A DNA stretch of 64,000 bases from Candidatus Binatia bacterium (lineage in GTDB: Bacteria > Eisenbacteria > RBG-16-71-46 > SZUA-252), in the NCBI GenBank assembly GCA_035631035.1, contig DASQJL010000060.1, positions 95,525 to 159,524 of the forward strand, read 5' to 3'. The notes below the pieces were generated by a model. The model saw only the letters and a program-made list of their open reading frames with translations, ran no database searches and had not been told where the DNA came from. Shown here one piece after another: positions 16,338-24,391 of the stretch; within the stretch, counting starts at the first letter, position 1; each line of letters starts with the position of its first letter. A program made the position numbers and the translations under genes.

Positions 16338-16652
16338 ATGTACGAACTGCAGCAGTCGAACGTCGATGCCGCGCCGGCCGGAAAGCGCGGGATGTCGTTT
16401 GCCGTCGGCGCGATCGTGGGCGCCGGCATCGCACTCCTTCTCGCCCCCACGCCCGGCAAGGACGTGCGGCGCCGACTGGGCACCACCGCCCGCAAGGTCG
16501 GGACGGGAGCGAAGGACATCATCGGCAAGGCTCGCGGGACCATGGAGGGCGTGCGCGAGGATGCGCGCGTGGCCGTGGATCGCGGGCGCGAGTCGTTCAA
16601 CCAGGCCCGCCAGCCGGTGAACCGGCCGGGCTTCCAGACCCACGCCGGCTGA
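16338..16652 (+). CDS. YtxH domain protein (second copy)
   Basis: It has 104 residues. The glycine-rich membrane helix MSFAVGAIVGAGIALLLAP (about 20-38) is followed by TPGKDVRRRLGTTARKVG, the same pattern as the protein at 3636-4013, then a charged helical tail. The frame stays open upstream, but the ATG at 16338 follows GGGAGGCAGCC and begins the family-length protein. It is the first gene of a plus-strand operon with DUF892 and a Cys-rich mini-protein. It is likely a membrane-associated stress protein of unknown function. Confidence 0.82.
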   Translation: MYELQQSNVDAAPAGKRGMSFAVGAIVGAGIALLLAPTPGKDVRRRLGTTARKVGTGAKDIIGKARGTMEGVREDARVAVDRGRESFNQARQPVNRPGFQTHAG

Positions 16653-16685
16653 CCCTCGCGGAGCCGGCCGCGCAAGGAGCGCGTC

Positions 16686-17195
16686 ATGCAAGTCGATTCG
16701 TTGGAGAAACTCTATGTCGACCAGCTTCGGGACATCTACGACGCCGAGAACCAGCTCGTGCGCGCCCTCCCGAAGATGGCCAAGGCCGCGACGTCCCCCG
16801 AGCTTCGAACGGCGTTCGAAGACCATCTCGAGAAGACGCGCGGTCACGTGCGCCGGCTCGACGAGATCTTCCGCAGCCTGGGACACCCCTCGAAGGGAAA
16901 GTCGTGCAAGGCCATGATCGGCCTGATCGAAGAGGGTGAGGAGATCGTGAAGGGCGACTCCGAACCGAGCGTCAGGGATGCCGGCCTGATCGCGGCGGCC
17001 CAGAAGGTGGAGCACTACGAGATCGCTTCCTACGGGACGCTCCGCACCTTCGCCGAATTCCGCGGCGACCGCCAGGCGGCGCAGTCCCTCCAGGAGACCC
17101 TCGACGAGGAGTACGAGGCCGACAAGACCCTGACTCAGGTCGCGGAGTCCCAGATCAACGTTCAGGCCGCGGAGCGTGGCCCGGAGCGCCGGTAG
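16686..17195 (+). CDS. DUF892 / YciF-type ferritin-like protein
   Basis: This 169-residue, all-helical protein matches the DUF892 pattern: LYVDQLRDIYDAENQLVRALPKMAKAA at the N-terminus, the HLEKTRGHVRRLDEIF helix, and KVEHYEIASYGTLRTFAE in the third helix. These supply the Glu and His residues that form a di-metal site in YciF-like ferritin-fold proteins. E. coli YciE and YciF are stress-induced relatives. It may bind iron or protect against oxidative damage, but activity is not established for the family. The site AAGGAGCG lies 6 nt before the ATG, 33 bp after the YtxH gene. Confidence 0.88.
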   Translation: MQVDSLEKLYVDQLRDIYDAENQLVRALPKMAKAATSPELRTAFEDHLEKTRGHVRRLDEIFRSLGHPSKGKSCKAMIGLIEEGEEIVKGDSEPSVRDAGLIAAAQKVEHYEIASYGTLRTFAEFRGDRQAAQSLQETLDEEYEADKTLTQVAESQINVQAAERGPERR

Positions 17196-17223
17196 TCCGG
17201 CGCACCGAGAAAGGAGCAGGGTC

Positions 17224-17418
17224 ATGATGCAGCAGGGAGAGAAGTATCAGTGCACGAACGAGGACTGCGGTTGCCAGATCAGCGTGACGAAGGCGTCGCA
17301 GATCGAAGAGTCCGAGGCCCAGAACCCGACGTGCTGCTGCGGCGAGGAGATGGAGCTGATGGAAACGGGCGCCCGCAGCGGTACGCAGAGCTCGCGTTCC
17401 CGTTCGGAATCGCGCTAG
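17224..17418 (+). CDS. Small Cys-rich metal-binding-like protein
   Basis: This 64-residue protein has two cysteine clusters: KYQCTNEDCGCQI near residues 8-20 and PTCCCGEEMEL near 38-48, followed by a Ser/Arg tail. The spacing of a CxxxxC knuckle and a CCxGxxM knuckle resembles the zinc/iron ribbon of desulforedoxin-like and rubredoxin-like mini-proteins, with extra cysteines that recall metallothioneins. The site AAAGGAGCAGG precedes the ATG at 17224 (a second ATG follows directly). It is the third gene of the YtxH-DUF892 operon, which supports a role in metal or oxidative stress. I do not recognise a named family. Confidence 0.7.
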   Translation: MMQQGEKYQCTNEDCGCQISVTKASQIEESEAQNPTCCCGEEMELMETGARSGTQSSRSRSESR

Positions 17419-17536
17419 CGGCGCGAGTCCCCCCTTTCGCCACCACGGGCGGCCGGCGCATCCGCGCTGGCCGCCCGAAGCATGTCCGGCGGTGACGCCC
17501 CCGGACCCCTGCCGGGGCATCGCCAGGCAAAGCAAC

Positions 17537-17566
17537 GGGGCTGCGCGCCGCTTCGCGCGCAGCCCC
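17537..17566. terminator. Strong GC hairpin between convergent genes
   Basis: GGGGCTGCGCGC (17537-17548) pairs with GCGCGCAGCCCC (17555-17566) across a 6-nt loop. It separates the plus-strand Cys-rich gene from the minus-strand membrane peptide gene. There is no clear T-tract, so termination efficiency is uncertain. Confidence 0.5.
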
Positions 17567-17583
17567 GGGATCCAAGCCGTGGA

Positions 17584-17733
17584 TCAGACCGGGCGCCGTC
17601 CCTGGATAATCCGGATCAAGAACGTGATGACGGCGATCAACAGCAACAGGTGGATCAGTCCACCCATCGTGTAGTTCGACACCATCCCGATGAGCCACAG
17701 CACGAACAGGATGATCGTGATGGTCCAAAGCAT
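17584..17733 (-). CDS. lmo0937-family small membrane protein
   Basis: It has 49 residues and two hydrophobic helices (LWTITIILFVLWLIGMVSNY and GGLIHLLLLIAVITFLIRII) with a short basic end. Size, spacing and the central Gly-Gly match the lmo0937 family of membrane mini-proteins of unknown function. The GGAGGTTCCAA site precedes the ATG at 17733; longer frames upstream lack a site. It is transcribed alone from a sigma-54 promoter match about 100 bp upstream. Such peptides are often found with CsbD and YtxH genes. Confidence 0.8.
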   Translation of the reverse strand: MLWTITIILFVLWLIGMVSNYTMGGLIHLLLLIAVITFLIRIIQGRRPV

Positions 17734-17832
17734 TTGGAACCTCCTTAGCGTCCAGGCCACGAGGCCCGCTTGGACCGCGCCCCGACCGGACGCGAGGGAC
17801 GGAGCAGAAGCGGCGCCTGCTTCTCCCTCACC

Positions 17833-17847
17833 GCAGCATCCGTGCCA
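17833..17847 (-). promoter_or_regulatory. Sigma-54 promoter match upstream of the lmo0937-like gene
   Basis: The minus strand reads TGGCACGGATGCTGC (17847 to 17833). The -24 is perfect, the -12 is CTGC, and the spacing is exact. The leader is about 88 nt. Just upstream, between 17918 and 17950, there is an inverted repeat built on CTAC-N4-AACGG and CCGTT-N-TAG that could be an activator site. Confidence 0.65.
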
Positions 17848-17952
17848 GCCCCGCGGAAGGTCCAATTCGATGGGAGAGTGGATGCCGAGCCGCCGCAAGG
17901 GCCGCTGTGGCAGTCTTCTACGTGTAACGGTTGCCGGGCCGTTGTAGCGCTT

Positions 17953-20724
17953 TCAACCCGCGCTCGCGGCCTCGCGAAGGACCGTTCGCGTGATGGTCTG
18001 CCGCACGCGGCCGATCCCATCCCAGGCGTCAGCGCGGGACCCGCGGCGGCGTTCGAGCAGGCGCGGGATGGAGAAGGAGTCGGGGCGGAGGGACGTCGTG
18101 AGCTCGTCCCACGCGAGCGGCATCGAGACGGGCGCGCCGGGCCGCGCGCGGGGGGAGTAGGGCGCGACCCAGGTCGCGCCGCGCCGGTTCCGCAGGGTGT
18201 CGATGAAGATGCGCCCGCCGCGGCGGGCCTTCGCGAGATGGGTCGTGAACCGGTCCGGCGCCTCGCGCGTCAGGGACGAGGCGAGCGCGGCCGAGAACTC
18301 CTTCACGTCGTCCCAGGTCGGACCCGGCCGCGTCGGAACCACGACGTGGAGTCCCTTCCCTCCCGACGTCTTGACGAAGCACTCCAGGCCGAGGGCCTCG
18401 ATCCGTTCGCGCACGCGCCGCGCGCCGAGGACCACGTCCTTCCACGGCGATTCGGCAGCGGGGTCGAAGTCGAAGACCACGCGGTCGGGACGCTCCAGCG
18501 ATTCGGCGAGCGCTCCCCAGACGTGGATCTCCAGGGCGCCCACCTGCGCCAGCGACAGGAGGCCCGCCTCATCGCGCAGGACGAGATGCTGCTCCGTCTT
18601 CAGGCGCTCGCGCACGCGCACGCTGTCCATCCCCGACAGCCCCTGCCCCGGATGCTTCTGGATGAAGCAGGCCGCGTCGATCCCCTCGGGACAGCGGCGC
18701 AGCATCAGGGGGCGCCCCGCGGCGTGCGCGAGAAGGTGCGGGGCCACCGCGCGGTAGTAGCGCGCGAGATCGAGCTTCGTGATTCCCTCGTCGGCGTAGA
18801 GCACCCGGTCGGGGCTCGTGATCGCGAGCGCCGCGTCCGCGTCGACCGGGTCCCGCAGGGGTCGCTTCCTCGGTCGCGGCGGCGGGTCCGCGACGGGCGG
18901 CCGGCGGCCCGGCTCCTTCACGGGAGGCGGAATCCGCGGCGGCGTGTCGGGGGGGCGGCGCCTCTCGGGCGTCGGCCGCCGCTTCGCCTTGGCCGGCGCC
19001 GCGGAGCTTCGGGCCCCGGCGCGGCGGGGTTTCGCGGGCGCAGACCCGTTCCGGGGCGCCTCGCGCACGACTTCGTCCGCGGGCTTGTCTTCGCGCAGTC
19101 CCTGGAACGAGGGATGGCGCAGCCGCCCGTCGTTCGTCCAGGAGCCGAACGACACCTCGGCCACCAGCCGGGGGCGCACCCAGTGCACCCCCCGCTTCTG
19201 CGGCGGACGGTCGGCGAACGGAGCCTTGTCGATCTCCAGGGGGCGGAGCTTCCGAAGGAGCTCGTCCAGCGTCTCGCGCGTGAATCCCGTGCCGACGCGC
19301 CCGCGATAGCGAAGCCCATCGCCGTTTTCGTTCGTGCCCAGGAGGAGCGACCCGATTCCCTCGCGAGCGCCCTGCGGCTCCGTGTAGCCGCCGATCACGA
19401 ACTCCTGCCGCGAGGAGCACTTGGTCTTGAGCCAGGAGCCGGTGCGCCCCGGCGTGTAGACCGATCCCTTGCGCTTGGAGACGATCCCTTCGAGACCGCT
19501 CCGGCAAGCCTGGCGATGGAAGCGGACGCCCTGCCCCTCGAGATGATCGCTGTAGCGCAGGACCGGGCTGGCGTCGGCCCCCTCGACGAGCGCGGCCAGC
19601 GCCTCCTTGCGCTGCTCCAGGGGAGCCTGGGTCAGGTCCCATCCGTCCTGGTACAGGAGGTCGAACACGAAGTAGGCGAGCGCCTCGTCGTTCCCCGAGC
19701 GAAGCTGGTTCTGGAGCGCCTGGAAGCTGGTCGTGCCGTCCTCGAGCACCATCGCGATCTCGCCGTCCAGGATCGCCTGCTTCACCGGCATGCGCCGGAG
19801 CGCGTCGGCCACGACCGCGAACCGGTCGGTCCAGTCGAGCCCGCCGCGGGTGATCAGGCGCGCCCGCCCGCGTTCGATCCGCGCGAGCACGCGGTAGCCA
19901 TCGTACTTGATCTCGTGCAGCCAGTCGTCTCCCTCGGGCGCTTCGGGAACCAGGGTGGCCAGCTGGGGCCGCGCGTCGCGCGGCATCGCGGCCGCCCGCG
20001 CGCGAAGGAGCTTCGAGGGGTCGGGTCCGGAGGGGCGCCGCGCCCGCGTGGCCGCGCGCGCGCCGGCGGAGGGGCCGGGCTTCTTCGCGGCGGAATTGCG
20101 GCGCGCGACGGACGTCGCCGCGGTGGTCGTGCCGCCGCGGTTGGAGTTCCACACCTTGGCGCGCCTCGCGCCGGCGATCTCCTCGATGCTCTTCCCCGAC
20201 GTCACGCTCTCCGGCCGCTCCTGGACCACGCTCTTCGAGCCGCCGGAACGCGCGAATTCATCCTGCGTCTTCATCAGGAGCCAGTTCTTTCCTTCCCGGC
20301 CTCCCATGCGCACGAGGGAGAAGGCGCCTCGAAGCTTCTTCCCGTGGAGGGTGAAGGCGAGGTGCCCTTTCCGGAGCCCGGCCTCGGCGTCGCCTCGCGG
20401 TTCCCAGGTGCCGCGGTCCCAGAGGAGCACCGTGCCGCCGCCGTATTGGCCTTTCGGGATCGTCCCCTCGAAGCCGCCGTACTCGATGGGGTGGTCCTCG
20501 ACCATGACCGCGAGCCGCTTGTCGGCGGGGTCGAGGCTGGGCCCCTTGGGCACGGCCCAGCTCTTCAGCACGCCGGCCAGCTCGAGGCGGAAATCATAGT
20601 GCAGGTGCGACGCCGCGTGTTTCTGGATCACGAAGGCAAGCTTCGCTCCGCCGTGGACGACCCGTCCTCGGGGCTCGGGCGTGCGCCGGAAGTCGCGCTT
20701 CTTGCGATAGAGGCCGAGCGGCAC
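17953..20724 (-). CDS. ligD: Multifunctional ATP-dependent DNA ligase D
   Basis: It has 923 residues in the order phosphoesterase - ligase - polymerase. The N-terminal 3'-phosphoesterase (about 10-165) has QKHAASHLHYDFRLE and AVPKGPS. After a basic linker, the ligase domain has the adenylation motif EIKYDGYRV (Lys about 273), GLEGIVSKR and KTKCSSRQEFVIGG. A Pro/Arg-rich linker (about 560-625) leads to a primase-type polymerase (about 635-920) with DFDPA and KTSGGKGLHVVVP. It repairs double-strand breaks by non-homologous end joining with Ku. The start is 3 bp after the Ku stop, so the two form an operon. Confidence 0.95.
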   Translation of the reverse strand: MPLGLYRKKRDFRRTPEPRGRVVHGGAKLAFVIQKHAASHLHYDFRLELAGVLKSWAVPKGPSLDPADKRLAVMVEDHPIEYGGFEGTIPKGQYGGGTVLLWDRGTWEPRGDAEAGLRKGHLAFTLHGKKLRGAFSLVRMGGREGKNWLLMKTQDEFARSGGSKSVVQERPESVTSGKSIEEIAGARRAKVWNSNRGGTTTAATSVARRNSAAKKPGPSAGARAATRARRPSGPDPSKLLRARAAAMPRDARPQLATLVPEAPEGDDWLHEIKYDGYRVLARIERGRARLITRGGLDWTDRFAVVADALRRMPVKQAILDGEIAMVLEDGTTSFQALQNQLRSGNDEALAYFVFDLLYQDGWDLTQAPLEQRKEALAALVEGADASPVLRYSDHLEGQGVRFHRQACRSGLEGIVSKRKGSVYTPGRTGSWLKTKCSSRQEFVIGGYTEPQGAREGIGSLLLGTNENGDGLRYRGRVGTGFTRETLDELLRKLRPLEIDKAPFADRPPQKRGVHWVRPRLVAEVSFGSWTNDGRLRHPSFQGLREDKPADEVVREAPRNGSAPAKPRRAGARSSAAPAKAKRRPTPERRRPPDTPPRIPPPVKEPGRRPPVADPPPRPRKRPLRDPVDADAALAITSPDRVLYADEGITKLDLARYYRAVAPHLLAHAAGRPLMLRRCPEGIDAACFIQKHPGQGLSGMDSVRVRERLKTEQHLVLRDEAGLLSLAQVGALEIHVWGALAESLERPDRVVFDFDPAAESPWKDVVLGARRVRERIEALGLECFVKTSGGKGLHVVVPTRPGPTWDDVKEFSAALASSLTREAPDRFTTHLAKARRGGRIFIDTLRNRRGATWVAPYSPRARPGAPVSMPLAWDELTTSLRPDSFSIPRLLERRRGSRADAWDGIGRVRQTITRTVLREAASAG

Positions 20725-20727
20725 GGC

Positions 20728-21720
20728 TCAGGCGCTCCGGCGCTCGCGGCGCGCCCGGGCTCCGCGCGAGGCGGCGTTCGTGCCGGTGCGGGCCCGCGCG
20801 CGCGACGGGCGAGCCGGGCCGCGAGACGATGCCCCGCGCTTCGCCGAGCGCCGCGCCGTCTTGGGTGCGGGCTCCTCCTCCGTCGCGCTCGAGGCCGCCC
20901 GGGCCTTCGCGGGGCCGGCCTTTCCGCCGTGCCGGCGCTCCAGGCTCTGCTTCAGGAGCGGCATCAGGTCGACGACTTCCTTCGCGCGGGCCGGGGCCTC
21001 GGCGCCCTTCTCGGGCTCCACGATGGTGTGGGTCTGGCGCGACTTGATCTTCTTCTTCACCAGGGCCATCACGTCGTCGCGGTACTCGTCCTTGAACGCT
21101 TCCGGTCGCCACGCGGCCGTCATGCCGTCGATGAGCTGCTCGGCCATGCGCACCTCGCGCGGAGAGGCGCCCGCCGATTTGGCGGGGACGTCGAGGTCGG
21201 CGGCGGGGCGGATCTCGTGCGCGTAGCGGAGCAGGTTCAGCACGAGTGCCTGGCCGCGGACGAGGAGCGCGGCCACGTGCTGCCGCGTGCGCAGCACCAC
21301 CTTCGCGATGCCGATCTTGCCGCTCTTCTGGAGCGCCTCGCGCAGGAGCCCGTAGCTCTTGCTCCCCTTCTTCTGCGGCTCGACGTAGTAGGGCGTGTCG
21401 AAGTACAGGGGATCGATCTCCGAGCCGTCCACGAACTCGACGATCTCGACGGTCTGCGTCGCCTTGGCGTTCGCCGCGCGCAGCTCCTCGTCGCTCAGCA
21501 CGACGTACTCGTCCGGTTCGTACTCGTAGCCGCGCACGATCTCGTCCCACGGGACCTCGCGGCCCGTGTTCTTGTCGTAGCGCTTGTAGCCGACCGGAGC
21601 GAAATCCTTTCGGTTCAGGAGCGTGAAGCTCATCTCGTCGCTCTTGAGCGCCGGCCGGAGGGTCACCGGGATCTCGACCAGGCCGAAGCTGATGCTGCCT
21701 TTCCAGAATGCGCGCGCCAT
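20728..21720 (-). CDS. ku: Ku protein, non-homologous end joining
   Basis: It has 330 residues. The Ku core begins MARAFWKGSISFGLVEIPVTL and includes EIVEFVDGSEIDPLYFDTPYY and KVVLRTRQHVAALLVRG. The C-terminal third (about 255-330) is a long Lys/Arg/Ala-rich tail, longer than in minimal bacterial Ku and likely a DNA-binding or LigD-contact extension. Bacterial Ku forms a homodimer ring on DNA ends and recruits LigD, encoded next. The ATG at 21720 follows GGAGATACCC; the frame continues upstream without a site. A sigma-54 promoter match lies about 45 bp upstream. Confidence 0.95.
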   Translation of the reverse strand: MARAFWKGSISFGLVEIPVTLRPALKSDEMSFTLLNRKDFAPVGYKRYDKNTGREVPWDEIVRGYEYEPDEYVVLSDEELRAANAKATQTVEIVEFVDGSEIDPLYFDTPYYVEPQKKGSKSYGLLREALQKSGKIGIAKVVLRTRQHVAALLVRGQALVLNLLRYAHEIRPAADLDVPAKSAGASPREVRMAEQLIDGMTAAWRPEAFKDEYRDDVMALVKKKIKSRQTHTIVEPEKGAEAPARAKEVVDLMPLLKQSLERRHGGKAGPAKARAASSATEEEPAPKTARRSAKRGASSRGPARPSRARARTGTNAASRGARARRERRSA

Positions 21721-21764
21721 GGGTATCTCCTCGTTCCGGGCACCTGCCCCGGCCGCTGCCGGGT

Positions 21765-21779
21765 GCAGAACCCGCGCCA
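21765..21779 (-). promoter_or_regulatory. Sigma-54 promoter match upstream of ku-ligD
   Basis: The minus strand reads TGGCGCGGGTTCTGC (21779 to 21765). TGGC and CTGC are spaced GG-N10-GC, with one mismatch in the CAC core. The expected start near 21753 leaves a 33-nt leader that contains the Ku ribosome site. Confidence 0.5.
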
Positions 21780-22064
21780 ACCGAGCTTGTCTACGGAGCA
21801 GGGCCGGAACGCGTGGAGCTACGCGGCGCCGAGAGACGTCGCTTACAAGGAATGCGTCGTTGTTGCACGGGCGCGCGCGCCCGGGGCGCGGGTAGCGGAC
21901 CCGCCCCAATCCCCCCAACTCCGCGCCTGCCGGGAGTTCCACCCCATCCCAACGCTCGGCGCGCGTTCGAAACATCCGGATGGCATGGGAAATGTTAGCG
22001 ATCGAAGGGACCGGCTCGAAATGTCGCAATGGGGCCGACCTAGGGACCTCCACGGAGCGCCGCG
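21780..22064. other. Divergent intergenic region between ku and a hybrid kinase gene
   Basis: Apart from the ku promoter match just left of it, I see no RNA gene or repeat. A GC tract of alternating CG bases lies near 21871-21890. No clear promoter for the kinase gene was identified. Confidence 0.4.
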
Positions 22065-24353
22065 ATGCTCGCACGAAGGCAGCACCCCCGCCTGATGCGC
22101 TACTCCTTCGCCGCGCTGACCGTTTGCGTGCTCGCCTGGTTCGAGATCGCCACGTGGCCCCTGTTCCGGGCTTCTCCGTTCCTGCCGCTCGCCGTGGGCG
22201 TCGTCGTCGCGGCCACGCTCGCCGGCCCCGGCCCCGGATTCTTCGCCACCGGGCTGGGCCTGATCGCGAGCCAGCTCCTGCCCCGCTCCGGCGCCACCGG
22301 CGCCCTGGCCTATGCCCCGCTCGTCGCCTTCGTTGGACTCGGGGCCGCGGCCAGCCTTCTCAGCCTCACCGGCCACGTGAGCCGGACGCGCATGCGGAAG
22401 ATCCTGGAGGGCGTCTCCGACGGATGCGCCTTCCTCGGCACCGACTGGCGGTATCGCTTCGTGAATCGCGCGGCCGGCCAGCTGGCCGGGCGCCCGCCGG
22501 AGGAGCTGGTGGGACGCGGCGTCTCCGAAGTGTTCCCGCACGTCGCCGACCTGCCGGCGCTGCGCGAGCTGCGCCGCGCGATGGACGAGGGGATCCCCGG
22601 GCGCCTCGAGACCTGGTATCCGCCCCACGGACGCTGGTACGAGACGAACCTGTATCCGGCCGAAGAGGGGGTCATGATCATCGTGCGCGACGTGACCGAC
22701 CGGCGCGGCGCCGAAGAGGCGCTGCGGGAGAGCGAGCGGCGCCTGCGGGCGATCTTCGAGCAGTCGATCGCGGGCATCGCCCAGACCGACCTCGAGGGCC
22801 GCTTCCTCCAGGTGAACGAGCGCTACTGCGAGATCGTCGGCCAGAGCCGGGCCCAGCTGTCGGGCCGCTCGCTCTCCGACGTGATCCATCCCGACGACCG
22901 AAGCCGCCACGCCGCCCTCTTCGGCGAGCTTCTCGGCGCGTGCCGCGACTTCGTCGCCGAGGAGCGCTACGTGCGCCCGAACGGCGCCGTGGTCTGGGTC
23001 CGGAAGCAGGTCTCCGCCGTGCGCGACGCCGAGGGCGCGCCGCGGTTCTGCTTCGCCATCGTCGAGGAGATCACCGAGCGCAAGCACGCCGAGTCCGAGA
23101 AGGACGATGCGCTCCAGCGGGAGCGCGTCGCGCGGGCCGAGGCCGAGAGCGCGAACCGCTCGAAGGACGATTTCCTCGCGGTCGTCTCGCACGAGCTGCG
23201 CACGCCGCTCACCGCTATCGTGGGCTGGCTCCGACTCCTGCGCATCGGCGCCGTGGACGCTTCCTCCTCGTCGAGGGCCCTGGAGACGGTGGAGCGCAAC
23301 GCCGGGATCCTGGTGCGGCTGGTGGAGGATCTGCTCGACGCCTCGCGCATCGCCTCGGGCAAGCTGAAGCTGGAGGTCCGCCCGACGACCGTCTCCGATG
23401 CCGTCCGGGCGTCCCTGGAGGTGGTGCGGCCGGCCGCCGAGGCCAAGCGGATTCGGATCGTAGCGCGGCTGTCGCCGGGCGCGGACCTGGTGCTCGGCGA
23501 TCCGGCCAGGCTCCAGCAGGTCGTCTGGAATCTGCTCTCGAACGCGGTCAAGTTCACCCCCGAAGACGGCCGGGTGGAGGTCGCCTCCGGACCCTCGAAC
23601 GGCTCCATCGCGATTTCGGTATCCGATTCCGGCCCTGGGATCGCGCCCGAGATGCTGCCGCGGATCTTCGAGCGCTTCCGGCAAGCCGAGAGCGTGCAGA
23701 ATCGACGGCACTCCGGCCTGGGGCTGGGGCTCGCGATCGTCCGGAACGTGGTCGAGATGCACGGCGGCACGGTGAAGGCGGAGAGCGCCGGTCCGGGGAG
23801 CGGAGCCCGGTTCACGGTATTCCTGCCGCCCTATCGCGGCGCGAAGACCGCCGCGGACGGCGTTCCAGGCGTTCCTGCCCGAAACGGCGCGCCCAAGCGC
23901 CCCGACGCCACCCGCTCCGTGCGCGTCCCCGCGCCCCCGCCGGATCGAGACGCTCCATCGCTCGCGGGCACGCGCATCCTCCTGGTCGAGGACGAAGAGG
24001 ACACGCGCGCGGTCGTGACGCGCATCCTGGCCTGGCGCGGCGCCGAGGTGCGCGCGTGCGTCTCGGCGCGCGAGGCGCGCGCCGCGTTCGAAGCGGCGCC
24101 GCCCGACGTCATCGTCTCCGACATCGGGATGCCCGAGGAGTCGGGCTATTCGCTGATCGAAGGGATCCGCCGGGCCGAGCGGGGGCGCGGCCTCCACACG
24201 CCGGCGATCGCGCTCACGGCGTACGCCCAGGAGACGCATCGGCTGCGCGCGCTGGCTTCGGGCTTCGACGCGCACGTGTCGAAGCCGGTGGACCCGGCCG
24301 AGCTGGTGCGGACGGTGGCGCTGGTGCAGGGCGGAGCGGCGGCGCGGGGCTGA
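22065..24353 (+). CDS. Membrane hybrid histidine kinase, two PAS domains and receiver
   Basis: This 762-residue protein opens with a compact membrane unit (about 10-105) of three to four hydrophobic segments like DUF4118. PAS 1 (about 110-225) and PAS 2 (about 235-350, GIAQTDLEGRFLQVNERY) follow, then a HisKA domain with SHELRTPLTAIVGW, a HATPase with QQVVWNLLSNAVKFTP, DSGPGIA and GLGLGLAIV, and a C-terminal receiver (about 640-755) with VEDEEDT, VSDIGMPEESGY and SKPVD. The catalytic residues are present. The ATG at 22065 has GGAG 7 nt upstream; a second ATG at 22095 is possible. It stands alone and divergent from ku-ligD, and its receiver resembles that of the kinase at 791-3484. Confidence 0.9.
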   Translation: MLARRQHPRLMRYSFAALTVCVLAWFEIATWPLFRASPFLPLAVGVVVAATLAGPGPGFFATGLGLIASQLLPRSGATGALAYAPLVAFVGLGAAASLLSLTGHVSRTRMRKILEGVSDGCAFLGTDWRYRFVNRAAGQLAGRPPEELVGRGVSEVFPHVADLPALRELRRAMDEGIPGRLETWYPPHGRWYETNLYPAEEGVMIIVRDVTDRRGAEEALRESERRLRAIFEQSIAGIAQTDLEGRFLQVNERYCEIVGQSRAQLSGRSLSDVIHPDDRSRHAALFGELLGACRDFVAEERYVRPNGAVVWVRKQVSAVRDAEGAPRFCFAIVEEITERKHAESEKDDALQRERVARAEAESANRSKDDFLAVVSHELRTPLTAIVGWLRLLRIGAVDASSSSRALETVERNAGILVRLVEDLLDASRIASGKLKLEVRPTTVSDAVRASLEVVRPAAEAKRIRIVARLSPGADLVLGDPARLQQVVWNLLSNAVKFTPEDGRVEVASGPSNGSIAISVSDSGPGIAPEMLPRIFERFRQAESVQNRRHSGLGLGLAIVRNVVEMHGGTVKAESAGPGSGARFTVFLPPYRGAKTAADGVPGVPARNGAPKRPDATRSVRVPAPPPDRDAPSLAGTRILLVEDEEDTRAVVTRILAWRGAEVRACVSAREARAAFEAAPPDVIVSDIGMPEESGYSLIEGIRRAERGRGLHTPAIALTAYAQETHRLRALASGFDAHVSKPVDPAELVRTVALVQGGAAARG

Positions 24354-24360
24354 TTCGTCG

Positions 24361-24383
24361 CGCGCGGCGCCCATCGCCGCGCG
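24361..24383. terminator. GC hairpin between convergent genes
   Basis: CGCGCGGCG (24361-24369) and CGCCGCGCG (24375-24383) form a 9-bp stem with a 5-nt loop between the ends of the hybrid kinase and the cyclic-nucleotide-binding gene. The T-tract is weak on both sides. Confidence 0.45.
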
Positions 24384-24391
24384 AGTTGTGT

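Noticed and set aside
17770..22095. A 1441-codon plus-strand frame opposite ligD and ku
   Set aside because: Composition is shadow-like and it covers two well-recognised minus-strand genes; no family motif or ribosome site.
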